From a virus: DNA of 33,226 bases. Made by a program: the position numbers and the translations under genes. Position 1 is the first letter of the stretch. Each line of letters opens with the position of its first letter. The stretch spans positions 1-33,226 of IMG/VR virus record IMGVR_UViG_3300007735_000633. One strand, given 5' to 3'. Positions 13,730-20,182 of the stretch are shown piece after piece. The notes under the pieces were generated by a model. It was given only the letters and a program-made list of their open reading frames with translations. It ran no database searches and was not told the DNA's origin.

Positions 13730-13764
13730 AAAAAGACCCGGCGCGAGATACTCAGCGCCGGGTC
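13730..13764 (-). terminator. Leftward terminator after the HTH regulator gene
   Basis: Perfect 10-base stem: GACCCGGCGC (13735-13744) and GCGCCGGGTC (13755-13764), 10-base loop, followed on the minus strand by five T (complement of A13730-13734). It ends the short regulator transcript and lies just in front of RusA. Confidence 0.88.
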
Positions 13765-13803
13765 AAGGCTGGTGTTCTGGGAGGAGAACCGAAGCACCAT
13801 ATC

Positions 13804-14013
13804 TCAATGCCCCCTGATCCACAAAGTCATCAGCATGTGCGCGTCCACACCTTCCAAGCCCGCTTCCTTGGCAAGCTGGATGATGGTGGGCCAGTACTTC
13901 ACCGGGATGTGACCCCGGTAGCAGTAGCCCCGCACGTTGAACGATTCGATCCCGAGTCGTTCCGCCACGCGGACGTATCCGCCCAGCGCCTCGATCAGTT
14001 CTTTTGCCGTCAT
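13804..14013 (-). CDS. Cro/CI-type small HTH regulator
   Basis: 69 residues starting MTAKELIEALGGYVRVAERLG; the start at 14013 is fixed by ACGGAGGTTCAG just before the ATG (frame stays open further up to 14118). The helix-turn-helix spans roughly residues 10-35 (YVRVAERLGIESFNVRGYCYRGHIPVKYWPTIIQLAKEAGL), matching the small phage repressor/Cro family sometimes called carph-isopro domain. Likely binds the divergent promoter region right next to its own gene, repressing one or both directions. Its transcript is short and stopped by the hairpin at 13730-13764. Which gene set it represses is inference. Confidence 0.8.
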   Translation of the reverse strand: MTAKELIEALGGYVRVAERLGIESFNVRGYCYRGHIPVKYWPTIIQLAKEAGLEGVDAHMLMTLWIRGH

Positions 14014-14035
14014 CTGAACCTCCGTAACTTTTTTT

Positions 14036-14064
14036 CTCATACCGTGTAGATTTCCTGTTGACAA
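14036..14064 (-). promoter_or_regulatory. Leftward promoter of the HTH regulator
   Basis: Minus strand TTGTCA (14059-14064), 17 bases, TATGAG (14036-14041). Its -35 shares bases with the -35 of the rightward promoter, so the two cannot easily fire together. The leader to the ATG at 14013 is about 16 bases and contains the strong ribosome binding site. Confidence 0.55.
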
Positions 14065-14085
14065 GCCCGGTGCAACAATTATGTT
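14058..14085 (+). promoter_or_regulatory. Rightward early promoter
   Basis: TTGACA (14058-14063, perfect -35), 16 bases, TATGTT (14080-14085). Predicted start near 14092, 38 bases before the ATG of the first early gene. Would drive the 14130-18153 operon. Confidence 0.65.
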
Positions 14086-14086
14086 G
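14073..14086. promoter_or_regulatory. Operator-like palindrome over the early promoter
   Basis: CAACA-ATTA-TGTTG: 5-base arms and a 4-base centre, covering the -10 of the rightward promoter. Position and size suit a binding site for the adjacent HTH regulator. I saw no second full copy in the window. Confidence 0.45.
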
Positions 14087-14129
14087 TGAGCATCGCCGCA
14101 CAAAAAATCACGCGGCACGGGAGCAGAAC

Positions 14130-14516
14130 ATGAGCACTCTCAAGGACATGCTTGAATCCGTCATGGCTGGTCAGGCCGCTGCGCTGACCAAAGAGGACAA
14201 GTGGATTCAGCTCGAACGCGTGGACCAGATGCGGTCTGACGAGTTCAAAGAGATCGACGCGCATCTTAACGAGCAGGTTGAGCCTCACCATAAGGCGCGC
14301 TGGGCCGAGCAGAACGAGATCAACCAGATCTTCGCCGAGTTCGACGAGCATCTCGGCGAGCTTCGCCGGCGGCTGAACGAGTATCTCGAAGAGCGGTATC
14401 GCCGCGACACCCGCCCGTTGTTCACCGAGTACCAGCGTCGTTCGAATGAGATCAACACCGCGTGGCGCGAACTTCACGCCCGCATGTACACGCTTCTCAG
14501 CGAGGACGGGCAATGA
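14130..14516 (+). CDS. Helical hypothetical protein, first early gene
   Basis: 128 residues, almost all charged helix: HLNEQVEPHHKARWAEQNEINQIFAEFDEHLGELRRRLNEYLEERYRRD suggests a long coiled coil. GGGAG lies eight bases before the ATG. Highly expressed first position in the early operon. No family recognised; such first early proteins often interact with host factors, but this is not shown here. Confidence 0.62.
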   Translation: MSTLKDMLESVMAGQAAALTKEDKWIQLERVDQMRSDEFKEIDAHLNEQVEPHHKARWAEQNEINQIFAEFDEHLGELRRRLNEYLEERYRRDTRPLFTEYQRRSNEINTAWRELHARMYTLLSEDGQ

Positions 14517-14707
14517 CCATTCTTGAGATGGAGGGCATCCTGCACGACCTGATCGGCGCGTGCTTGGACTACATCACCAACCCGTCCGAAGACAACTTCA
14601 TGGATTTGCGCGACGTCACGATCCTCGCGTCCGCAGAGCTTATCAAGCACCGATACCAGCAGGATCAATACAACGATGAGGAAGAGAACAATGCAAATCG
14701 TCATTGA
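14513..14707 (+). CDS. 64-residue hypothetical early protein
   Basis: MTILEMEGILHDLIGACLDY..., acidic, mostly helical, ending in a DQYNDEEENNANRH tail. ATG overlaps the previous TGA (ATGA), so it is coupled to the coiled-coil gene. The longer frame upstream to 14462 lies in the previous gene and is rejected. Function unknown. Confidence 0.6.
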   Translation: MTILEMEGILHDLIGACLDYITNPSEDNFMDLRDVTILASAELIKHRYQQDQYNDEEENNANRH

Positions 14708-14927
14708 AAAGAACATCCCGATCCCCCCGAGGTCGAACAACCCTAGGGGCCGTCAGATGTCGGACATCACGCTTGCGTTGCTCGGCATGGAAGTCGGCGA
14801 TTCGTTCGTGACGGAGCGCCCCAGCAACAAGCTCAGTGGCTTCTTTGTGTTCGCGCGAAAGAAGAAAGGCTTCCGGTTTTGCACTCGGAAGGTCGAGGGC
14901 GGCACGCGTATTTGGAGGACCGCATGA
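14691..14927 (+). CDS. DUF7303-like small phage protein
   Basis: 78 residues: MQIVIEKNIPIPPRSNNPRG, then ALLGMEVGDSFVTERP, FFVFARKKKGFRFCTRKVEGGTRIWRTA. The 'IEKNIPIP...MEVGDSFxx....xxxxARKxGxxFxxRxxxGGxRIWRx' layout matches a common small phage protein (DUF7303-type) of unknown function. AGGAAGAG precedes the ATG; it overlaps the previous gene by 17 bases. Basic and beta-rich, possibly nucleic-acid binding. Confidence 0.72.
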   Translation: MQIVIEKNIPIPPRSNNPRGRQMSDITLALLGMEVGDSFVTERPSNKLSGFFVFARKKKGFRFCTRKVEGGTRIWRTA

Positions 14928-15541
14928 ACATTCATCAGCGTCTGGCTCAGGCGATGCGCAACATCACCTACATCCAGAAGGAGAAGAAGGCGGGGATGCG
15001 CTACAGCATCGTCAGCCACGATGCGGTGACGGCGAAGGTACGTCCCGCCCTGCTGGATGCGGGCATCGTCTACTACCCGGTCAGGACCATGTGCGCTCAG
15101 GCGGGCAACCGCACAGAGGCCATGATGACCATCCGCTTCGTCAACATCGACGACCCGGCGGATGCATTCGAGGTCGAGACGTTCGGCTACGGCATCGACG
15201 ATCAGGACAAGGGGCCGGGTAAGGCCATGTCCTACGCGGTGAAGTACGCGCTGCTGAAGACGCTCGGCCTTGAAACGGGCGACGATCCCGATCTCGATCA
15301 GGACGTGCGCTTCTCCGAGAAGGCCGACCCCGGCAAGCCGAAGTCCTCTTACTCGCTGAAGAAGGAGAACCCCGGTCGCTGGAACGAGGTCGAGCAGATG
15401 ATCCGTCAGTGCAACAGCGTGGATCTGCTGAAGGATCTGAAGACCATGCTGCGGGACGAAGCCATGACGTGGCCCACGACGTGGCGCGAAGCCTTCAACG
15501 AAGAGTATGAGGCGCGGCGCATCGCGTTGGCGGGCGAGTGA
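14924..15541 (+). CDS. erf: ERF-family single-strand annealing protein
   Basis: 205 residues. MNIHQRLAQAMRNITYIQKE, then GMRYSIVSHDAVTAKVRPALLDAGIVYYPV, VRFVNIDDPADAFEVETFGYGIDDQDKGPGKAMSYAVKYALLKTLGLETGDDPD, which is the typical ERF superfamily core (vxxxxxxAlxxxGixxxP ... gxgxDxxDKgxxKAxSYAxKYaLlklfxietgdDpD). It anneals complementary single strands during phage recombination and genome circularisation. Ideal GGAGG ribosome binding site and ATGA overlap with the previous gene. Works logically with the SSB-like protein and RusA. C-terminal 70 residues are variable. Confidence 0.9.
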   Translation: MNIHQRLAQAMRNITYIQKEKKAGMRYSIVSHDAVTAKVRPALLDAGIVYYPVRTMCAQAGNRTEAMMTIRFVNIDDPADAFEVETFGYGIDDQDKGPGKAMSYAVKYALLKTLGLETGDDPDLDQDVRFSEKADPGKPKSSYSLKKENPGRWNEVEQMIRQCNSVDLLKDLKTMLRDEAMTWPTTWREAFNEEYEARRIALAGE

Positions 15542-15822
15542 TGTCCGACATGATGGATCACTTCGACGAACTCACTGATGAGATCGATCGGCTGAAAGTC
15601 GTGCTCGACATCAAGCAGCGCGAATTGAAGGCAGCCCGCACCGTGGTGAAGGCGAGCTATTGGTGGCTCGCATACACCTATCAAGGGCATCTGGTCGATT
15701 TCTCAAAGAACATCGACATGACTGTCTTCGAACGCGGACTTCGCGATTTGATGCCGAACGTGGACAGAGACATGTTCGACGCGCTGGAAGAATACGCGAT
15801 AGCGATGGGGTTGCCGGCATGA
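15541..15822 (+). CDS. 93-residue hypothetical protein
   Basis: MSDMMDHFDELTDEIDRLKV..., helical N-terminus (probable coiled coil LTDEIDRLKVVLDIKQRELKAAR), then SYWWLAYTYQGHLVDF. ATG shares one base with the ERF TGA; a GTG one codon earlier is also possible. ATGA overlap with the next gene. No family recognised. Confidence 0.6.
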   Translation: MSDMMDHFDELTDEIDRLKVVLDIKQRELKAARTVVKASYWWLAYTYQGHLVDFSKNIDMTVFERGLRDLMPNVDRDMFDALEEYAIAMGLPA

Positions 15823-16130
15823 CACCCCTGTCCGAACGGTATAGGGAGGCGGCTAAGCGTTGGGTCGAAGCCGACGCGGCTGCCTCTCTGATGGAAGAGA
15901 GCAAGAGCCTGTGCCTTGCCGAGCGCATCAATCAGTTGCCTGACGACTGGTCGATGGCGAAAAGAGAAATGACCGTGAAAGCCTCACCCGGCTGGAAGGA
16001 CTACATCAAATCCATGGTGGACTTGCGGACCGAAGCGAACATGCGGAAGGCCGAGGTCGAGTGGGTGAAGATGCGCTTTCAGGAATGGGTGAGCGAGCAA
16101 GCCACGGCACGAACGGAGGCAAAGCTTTGA
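15819..16130 (+). CDS. 103-residue hypothetical helical protein
   Basis: MTPLSERYREAAKRWVEADA..., predicted helical throughout; middle part CLAERINQLPDDWSMAKREMTVKASPGWKDYIKSMVDLRTEANMRKAEVEWVKMRFQEWVSEQATAR resembles small phage proteins that accompany recombination genes. Starts in an ATGA overlap. The longer frame from 15660 belongs to the overlap with the previous gene. Function unknown. Confidence 0.62.
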   Translation: MTPLSERYREAAKRWVEADAAASLMEESKSLCLAERINQLPDDWSMAKREMTVKASPGWKDYIKSMVDLRTEANMRKAEVEWVKMRFQEWVSEQATARTEAKL

Positions 16131-16624
16131 ACGACTTGTCTTTCTTGAGCAATTACAGGAACTTGAAACAGAAGTTCTATCCCGCCCCGCCCGTGGTGAA
16201 CATCGCCGCCAAGCCGATGCCGCCCGAGCCGCCCGTCGAGGTCAAGCCGAAGAAGCCGCTGAGACGTAAGCTGATCGAGGCATCCGCCAAGTCTTCAGTC
16301 AAGAACATCGAGAAGATCATCTACGATCACGAGCAGACCCAGACCAGCTACGATCTCAGCAAGACCTCGATGAACCGTGCGCGGGCCATCGTGAAGGAAG
16401 TCGCGCGAGAAATGGAAGTGTCGGTGATGGACATCATCTCGACCCGCCGATGCAGAGACTATGTGATGGCCCGCCAGTACATCATGTGGCGGCTGAAGCG
16501 CGAGACGACATGGTCGCTTCCGCGTATCGGCCAGTTCTTGGGCGGTCGGGATCACACCACCATACTCCACGGCATCAGGCAGTGGGAGAAGAGAATGAAG
16601 GAAACGGACGATGCACTATCGTGA
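16127..16624 (+). CDS. Orphan DnaA domain IV (DnaA-box binding) protein
   Basis: 165 residues; TTG start at 16127 (TTGA overlap with the preceding TGA) with GGAGG six bases upstream; no ATG fits. The N-terminus is a Pro/Lys linker. Residues about 88-158 match the DnaA C-terminal domain: VAREMEVSVMDIISTRRCRDYVMARQYIMWRLKRETTWSLPRIGQFLGG, then RDHTTILHGIRQWEKR. The GGRDHTTILH block (139-148) is the DNA-contacting signature. There is no AAA+ ATPase (no Walker motifs), so it is a stand-alone DnaA-box reader. It may place phage replication under host-type origin rules, or compete with host DnaA (inference). Confidence 0.88.
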   Translation: MNDLSFLSNYRNLKQKFYPAPPVVNIAAKPMPPEPPVEVKPKKPLRRKLIEASAKSSVKNIEKIIYDHEQTQTSYDLSKTSMNRARAIVKEVAREMEVSVMDIISTRRCRDYVMARQYIMWRLKRETTWSLPRIGQFLGGRDHTTILHGIRQWEKRMKETDDALS

Positions 16625-16985
16625 GGTACTGAAGACCGCGCTGTCGATCACCGTGCAGCGTGGCGAGGAATACGGAGACGCGCTGCCGTCGTTCGTGCGT
16701 GCCGCGAACATCTCGTCGGCCATACTAGGAACGAAGCTCACGGCATTCGACATCGCGGTGGTGATGATGTCGGTGAAGATGTCCCGTCTCAGCCATCAGC
16801 GCGGGCACGAAGACAGTTGGATCGACCTTGCGGCCTACGTGGCGTTCGCCGCGCAGTTCTCTGGTCCTTCGACCAGCGACTTCAACGAGATCATATCGGC
16901 ACAGGTCCAAGCGGATCTGGAGAACCAGATCGAAAGCATCGTGAAGGGAGTGAAGAACAATGCCGAACATTCTGAAAAGACTTAA
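16611..16985 (+). CDS. DUF6378-like phage protein
   Basis: 124 residues. MHYREVLKTALSITVQRGEE, YGDALPSFVRAANISSAILG, LTAFDIAVVMMSVKMSRLSHQRGHEDSWIDLAAYVAFAA. The 'RGxxYGDxxxxFxxxA...LTxxDVAxxMxxxKxxRL...HxDSWxDxAxYxA' pattern is that of the DUF6378 family, widespread in phages and distantly reminiscent of all-alpha NTP pyrophosphatases (MazG type). Activity is unproven, but a nucleotide role would suit the nearby dCMP deaminase. Overlaps the DnaA-like gene by 14 bases. C-terminal tail is charged and probably flexible. Confidence 0.75.
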   Translation: MHYREVLKTALSITVQRGEEYGDALPSFVRAANISSAILGTKLTAFDIAVVMMSVKMSRLSHQRGHEDSWIDLAAYVAFAAQFSGPSTSDFNEIISAQVQADLENQIESIVKGVKNNAEHSEKT

Positions 16986-17163
16986 GTCGTATCTCAGCCA
17001 CGTCTCCTACATGGGCGATCACGACGAGCTTGAGGAAGTCCTGCGGGATGCGATCCGAGAGATCGAATACCTGAAGGAGCAGAACAAGCAGCTTCGCAAG
17101 TCTATCGGACACATGGTGAAAGCCGTGACGATGGCTTCCAATAGGCTGGAGGAGGAAGGCTGA
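16960..17163 (+). CDS. 67-residue coiled-coil hypothetical protein
   Basis: MPNILKRLKSYLSHVSYMGD, then HDELEEVLRDAIREIEYLKEQNKQLRKSIGHMVKAVTMASNRLEEEG: a clear heptad-type coiled coil. GGGAGTGAAG precedes the ATG; it overlaps the previous gene by 26 bases and the next by one (TGATG). Function unknown. Confidence 0.62.
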   Translation: MPNILKRLKSYLSHVSYMGDHDELEEVLRDAIREIEYLKEQNKQLRKSIGHMVKAVTMASNRLEEEG

Positions 17164-17423
17164 TGAACGATGACATCGTCTATGATCTGATCGGGTGGAT
17201 GTTCGATCACCCGGATCAGGACAAGCACACGTCAGACCTGATGCTGCGGGCGTGCAACGAGATCGAGAAGCTGCGCGGGGCGTTGGACTACTACGCAGAT
17301 CGGCTGAAGTCTCCGTATGTGGGCACCGGACCGTATGACCCCGCCACCCGCGATCCGGGGTCCGTCGCCCGCGCCGCTCTCGGGGATAACAAGCCTTTCG
17401 AGGATCGGTGGGACAATGCGTGA
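17163..17423 (+). CDS. 86-residue hypothetical protein
   Basis: MNDDIVYDLIGWMFDHPDQD..., with CNEIEKLRGALDYYADRLK as a probable helix and a loop-rich C-terminus containing AARAALGDNKP-like ending (VARAALGDNK). The 'EIEKLRxALxxYA......AR.AL' pattern is seen in many small phage proteins with no assigned role. Coupled by TGATG to the previous gene. Confidence 0.62.
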   Translation: MNDDIVYDLIGWMFDHPDQDKHTSDLMLRACNEIEKLRGALDYYADRLKSPYVGTGPYDPATRDPGSVARAALGDNKPFEDRWDNA

Positions 17424-17643
17424 CCGCTTCGAGATCGTCTGCATCGACGAAGACAGACGTGCGCGTGTTCTGTCGAGATCTGTGCCCAACAAGTACGGCA
17501 AGCGGTGGAAGATGGTGAAGGCGCTGGCCGTCGTGACCATCGGCACACCGCTGGAGGAAGCGCACGACAACGAGGCGGGGCTGCTGTTCGCCGTCCGCAG
17601 CCCGTTCAATCGCAGCATCGTCGGCATCAGGGAGAGAGACTGA
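17416..17643 (+). CDS. 75-residue hypothetical protein
   Basis: MRDRFEIVCIDEDRRARVLS..., then PNKYGKRWKMVKALAVVTIGTPLEEAHDNEAGLLFAVRSPFNRSIVGIRERD; a compact alpha/beta protein by pattern. GGTGGGAC precedes the ATG. Overlaps the previous gene by eight bases and the dCMP deaminase ATG by one (TGATG). No family recognised. Confidence 0.6.
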   Translation: MRDRFEIVCIDEDRRARVLSRSVPNKYGKRWKMVKALAVVTIGTPLEEAHDNEAGLLFAVRSPFNRSIVGIRERD

Positions 17644-18080
17644 TGGACTGGATCACGTACTACATGGGCTTTGCCGAGCACGCCGCTCAGAAGTCCAAGG
17701 ACACCACCAAGGTCGGCGCGGTTCTCGTCGGCTCCGGTGGTGAGGTCAGGCTGACGGCGTACAATGGCCCGCCGCGTGGCGTAGAAGACCGTCCAGACCG
17801 CTTCGAGCGTCCCGCCAAGTATCTCTATGCCTCGCACGCCGAAGCCAATCTGGTGGCCTTCGCTGCGCGAGAGGGCATCCGAACGTCGGACTGCACGGTC
17901 TATGTCACGCACATGCCCTGCGCGTCATGCGCTCGCACCCTGATCCAAGCCGGGGTGGCCGAAGTGATCTACGGACCCGGCAAGACATCCATGCCTGAAG
18001 CCGAGTTCGAAGCGGCGCAGCAGATGTTCGATGAGGCGCTGGTCAACCTGCGCGAGATCAGAGAGTACGCCGATGACTGA
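17643..18080 (+). CDS. dcd: Deoxycytidylate (dCMP) deaminase
   Basis: 145 residues. Zinc site: HAE at residues 65-67 (His65, Glu67) and PCASC at 92-96 (Cys93, Cys96), the classical CDA/dCMP deaminase fold motifs. N-terminal AAQKSKDTTKVGAVLVG also matches the family. It converts dCMP to dUMP, feeding thymidylate synthesis; no thymidylate synthase is seen here, so host ThyA/ThyX would be used. The start at 17643 is chosen for AGGGAGAGAGAC and TGATG coupling; the longer upstream frame is a shadow. Symbol used for function; many phages call it simply dCMP deaminase. Confidence 0.9.
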   Translation: MDWITYYMGFAEHAAQKSKDTTKVGAVLVGSGGEVRLTAYNGPPRGVEDRPDRFERPAKYLYASHAEANLVAFAAREGIRTSDCTVYVTHMPCASCARTLIQAGVAEVIYGPGKTSMPEAEFEAAQQMFDEALVNLREIREYADD

Positions 18081-18153
18081 CGGGATCTGCATCATCCTGC
18101 TGGGCGTGTTCTACATCGTCCTGATGGGGTGCCTTATCTGGGCGCTTCAGTAG
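18073..18153 (+). CDS. 26-residue membrane micropeptide
   Basis: MTDGICIILLGVFYIVLMGC plus LIWALQ: a nearly pure transmembrane segment. It overlaps the end of dCMP deaminase by eight bases, with GAGAG about ten bases upstream, and its stop overlaps the convergent phosphoesterase stop by seven bases. Last gene of the early operon. Real translation is not certain. Confidence 0.4.
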   Translation: MTDGICIILLGVFYIVLMGCLIWALQ

Positions 18154-19088
18154 ATGGGCTTTCCCCGGAACACGGGCCGTCCGCGAACCATCTCGCAGAA
18201 CTCGGGCGGCATCAGAGCACCATCATCATAAGAGAGCACAACAAAGCCTTCGTGAGCGCGGCTTGGTTGTCCTTCGTGATACTCGAATGCCCGCGACCGA
18301 GGATCGCCAAGCATTCCTGCCTCCACCCCCCAGTGTGATCCATTCCGATTGCGGACTGCTGTAATCTGAAGCTGGTGGGTATGTCCGGTGACGATAGAGA
18401 TGCCCGCGTGGAGAGCGTTGTTCCAACCAGTATGGATGCCGCCACGAAAACGGTGGCGCACTTCGACATCACCGAGCATCGCGGCATAGGCAAACTCCCA
18501 CTGCGGGAAGCGGTCTTCAAGCCGACCGACATACGTGTCCAACTCGGGCGCATTCGCCACCAGATAATTGTTCACCCGCTGGTCGTGATTGCCGATGGTC
18601 CAGATCCGCAGCGAGGACTTCGGCAGCATCGCCAGACATGCGTGCAGCGCGTCGATCTCTTCGTCGATCTTCGGCGCACGCGCGCCCAGCATCGCACCGT
18701 GGCGAGAGACCCGCGCACCGTCCAGCATGTCGCCGTTCAGCACGATGGCCTTGGGCCGTATCTTATGGGCTACAGCGCAGAAGGCCTTCCACATCAGAGG
18801 GACTTCACCCGGCCAGATGTGCAGATCGTTTCCGACCATGACGATGCCATCGCCGATGTCGTGCGCGATCATCTGCGGCAGCGTCCACTCGGCCAGCCTC
18901 TTGTGCGCTTGGCCCGCTTCGTACTCGAACAGATGCGGGAACTTGACCCGCGCCGTAATCAACTGGTCCTTGACCGTTGATGGTGACAGACCAAGCATCC
19001 TGCCCAGTGCCGCCGAGTTCCCGCCCATCTGGTTGTACTGGCGGATGCGTTCTTTCAGAAGGTCGTCGCTCAGAGGGGCAGGAGACAT
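18147..19088 (-). CDS. HTH-fused calcineurin-like metallophosphoesterase
   Basis: 313 residues. N-terminal helix-turn-helix at about 15-48 (QYNQMGGNSAALGRMLGLSPSTVKDQLITARVKF). Then the metallophosphoesterase core: NDLH (Asp88, His90), NGDMLDG (Asp120), GNHD (167-169), IHTGW and GHTHQ (236-238), so the two-metal site looks complete. Substrate unknown: phosphodiester, possibly nucleic acid because of the HTH. It is the last gene of the leftward lysis/tail unit, four bases after the endolysin gene. Similar HTH-phosphoesterase proteins occur in other phages next to lysis or head genes; the role is not settled. Confidence 0.85.
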   Translation of the reverse strand: MSPAPLSDDLLKERIRQYNQMGGNSAALGRMLGLSPSTVKDQLITARVKFPHLFEYEAGQAHKRLAEWTLPQMIAHDIGDGIVMVGNDLHIWPGEVPLMWKAFCAVAHKIRPKAIVLNGDMLDGARVSRHGAMLGARAPKIDEEIDALHACLAMLPKSSLRIWTIGNHDQRVNNYLVANAPELDTYVGRLEDRFPQWEFAYAAMLGDVEVRHRFRGGIHTGWNNALHAGISIVTGHTHQLQITAVRNRNGSHWGVEAGMLGDPRSRAFEYHEGQPSRAHEGFVVLSYDDGALMPPEFCEMVRGRPVFRGKPIY

Positions 19089-19092
19089 GAGG

Positions 19093-19605
19093 TCATCCGA
19101 TCATGGATTTGGCCGTGTCTTCGACTTCATTGACACGCCGGGTCCAGCCTCTCCCGAACGTGTCCCAATGCGGGAGATCACGCAGAAAGGCCATGCGAGC
19201 ATTGCACAGGTCTTCGATGAGATCGGCGCTGTCCACCGCCTTGATCGCGCCCAACGTAAACGGACCCATCGAACCATCGTCATGCACACCGACGATGCGC
19301 TGCACTGTCCGCACGGCACGACGCACACCGCTGTTCACAGCGAAGTCGAACAGGGCATAGTCCACGCCGAGCGGCAGATCATTGCCGCGAATGCGGTTCC
19401 AGTACTCGGCACGATAGATCGGCGCGACATCGTCCGTCCTCAGTGCCTTCATCTCGGACTCAGTGACCATGCGCCCGACCCACTGCTCGTAGGTCGCCTG
19501 TGTCACGCCAAGGTTGGTACGGCCACCGGGGTCTTTCGGATGATCGACATACCTGCCTTCGTGCTTCAGCATGAAAGCAAGCGAGCGTTCGAAGTTGTTA
19601 GCCAC
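19093..19605 (-). CDS. GH108-family endolysin
   Basis: 170 residues. KHEGRYVDHPKDPGGRTNLGVTQATYEQW near the start has the catalytic Glu16 (EGxY/G) and the 'DPGGxTNxGxT' block of glycosyl hydrolase family 108 (ZliS/TtsA type muramidases). The C-terminal part (YALFDFAVNSGVRRAVRTVQRIVGVHDDGSMGPFTLGAI) matches the small peptidoglycan-binding half found with this family. It cleaves the cell wall at lysis. There is no N-terminal signal peptide or anchor, so it needs the holin. Overlaps the holin gene by eight bases. Confidence 0.93.
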   Translation of the reverse strand: MANNFERSLAFMLKHEGRYVDHPKDPGGRTNLGVTQATYEQWVGRMVTESEMKALRTDDVAPIYRAEYWNRIRGNDLPLGVDYALFDFAVNSGVRRAVRTVQRIVGVHDDGSMGPFTLGAIKAVDSADLIEDLCNARMAFLRDLPHWDTFGRGWTRRVNEVEDTAKSMIG

Positions 19606-20002
19606 GCGCTACGCCCTTGACCTTTTCGAAGGTACGAAACCCGGCAATGCCCAGCATGCCGAACGTCAGTGACATCAGCGCGTCGGCATCGAACTTGGGC
19701 TGCGGGAGAGTGAAGCCGAAGATGCCGCCGAGCCAGACGACCATCGGGCTGATGACGTACATGAACGCAAATGCCAGGGCACAAGACCATCCGATAGCAG
19801 GACGCCAACCAGACACGAAGACGGACGCATTGCCCGCCTCGACCTTGTTGATCTCGACCTGCCCGCGCATCTCTTCGACGGATGCCGCCAGCAGAGTGGC
19901 TTCCGCTTCCAGCTTCGCACGTTCACGCGCCGCCGGATCGGGGATGCGATCCACCAGCTTGTCGATGACAGTGCCTACGATAGGCAGCAGAGCCTGAATC
20001 AT
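19598..20002 (-). CDS. 3TM holin (GTA-type)
   Basis: 134 residues. A hydrophobic start (MIQALLPIVGTVIDKLVD), a charged region (DPAARERAKLEAEATLLAASVEEM), then two strong membrane segments: WRPAIGWSCALAFAFMYVISPMVVWLGGIFG (about 66-96) and MSLTFGMLGIAGFRTFEK (about 109-126). The 'GWRPxxGWxCA.ay...' motif is diagnostic of the 'holin of 3TMs, for gene-transfer release' family common in alphaproteobacterial phages and gene transfer agents. Forms lesions that let the GH108 enzyme reach the wall. ATGA overlap with the upstream membrane gene. Confidence 0.92.
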   Translation of the reverse strand: MIQALLPIVGTVIDKLVDRIPDPAARERAKLEAEATLLAASVEEMRGQVEINKVEAGNASVFVSGWRPAIGWSCALAFAFMYVISPMVVWLGGIFGFTLPQPKFDADALMSLTFGMLGIAGFRTFEKVKGVARG

Positions 20003-20181
20003 TGCTTCTTGCCCAGCATCCTCTGGACCGTATCGGTCTCATAAATGCGGATCGAAGTCCAGACGATGGTGATCAGGGCGGCAATGGCGGGCAGTAACCC
20101 GGCCAATGTTCCTACAACAGTTCCAACGCTCACGGCATCACCGATGGCTTTGGTGGTCTCGGTCAGGTGAGCATCGGCCAT
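19999..20181 (-). CDS. 60-residue membrane protein of the lysis cassette
   Basis: MADAHLTETTKAIGDAVSVG, then TVVGTLAGLLPAIAALITIVWTSIRIYETDTVQRML: one long membrane segment (about 19-47) followed by a basic tail. GGAGG lies six to seven bases before the ATG. The start at 20181 is set by that signal rather than the longer frame. Position before the holin suggests an antiholin, second holin or pinholin-type partner (inference). Confidence 0.68.
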   Translation of the reverse strand: MADAHLTETTKAIGDAVSVGTVVGTLAGLLPAIAALITIVWTSIRIYETDTVQRMLGKKQ

Positions 20182-20182
20182 A

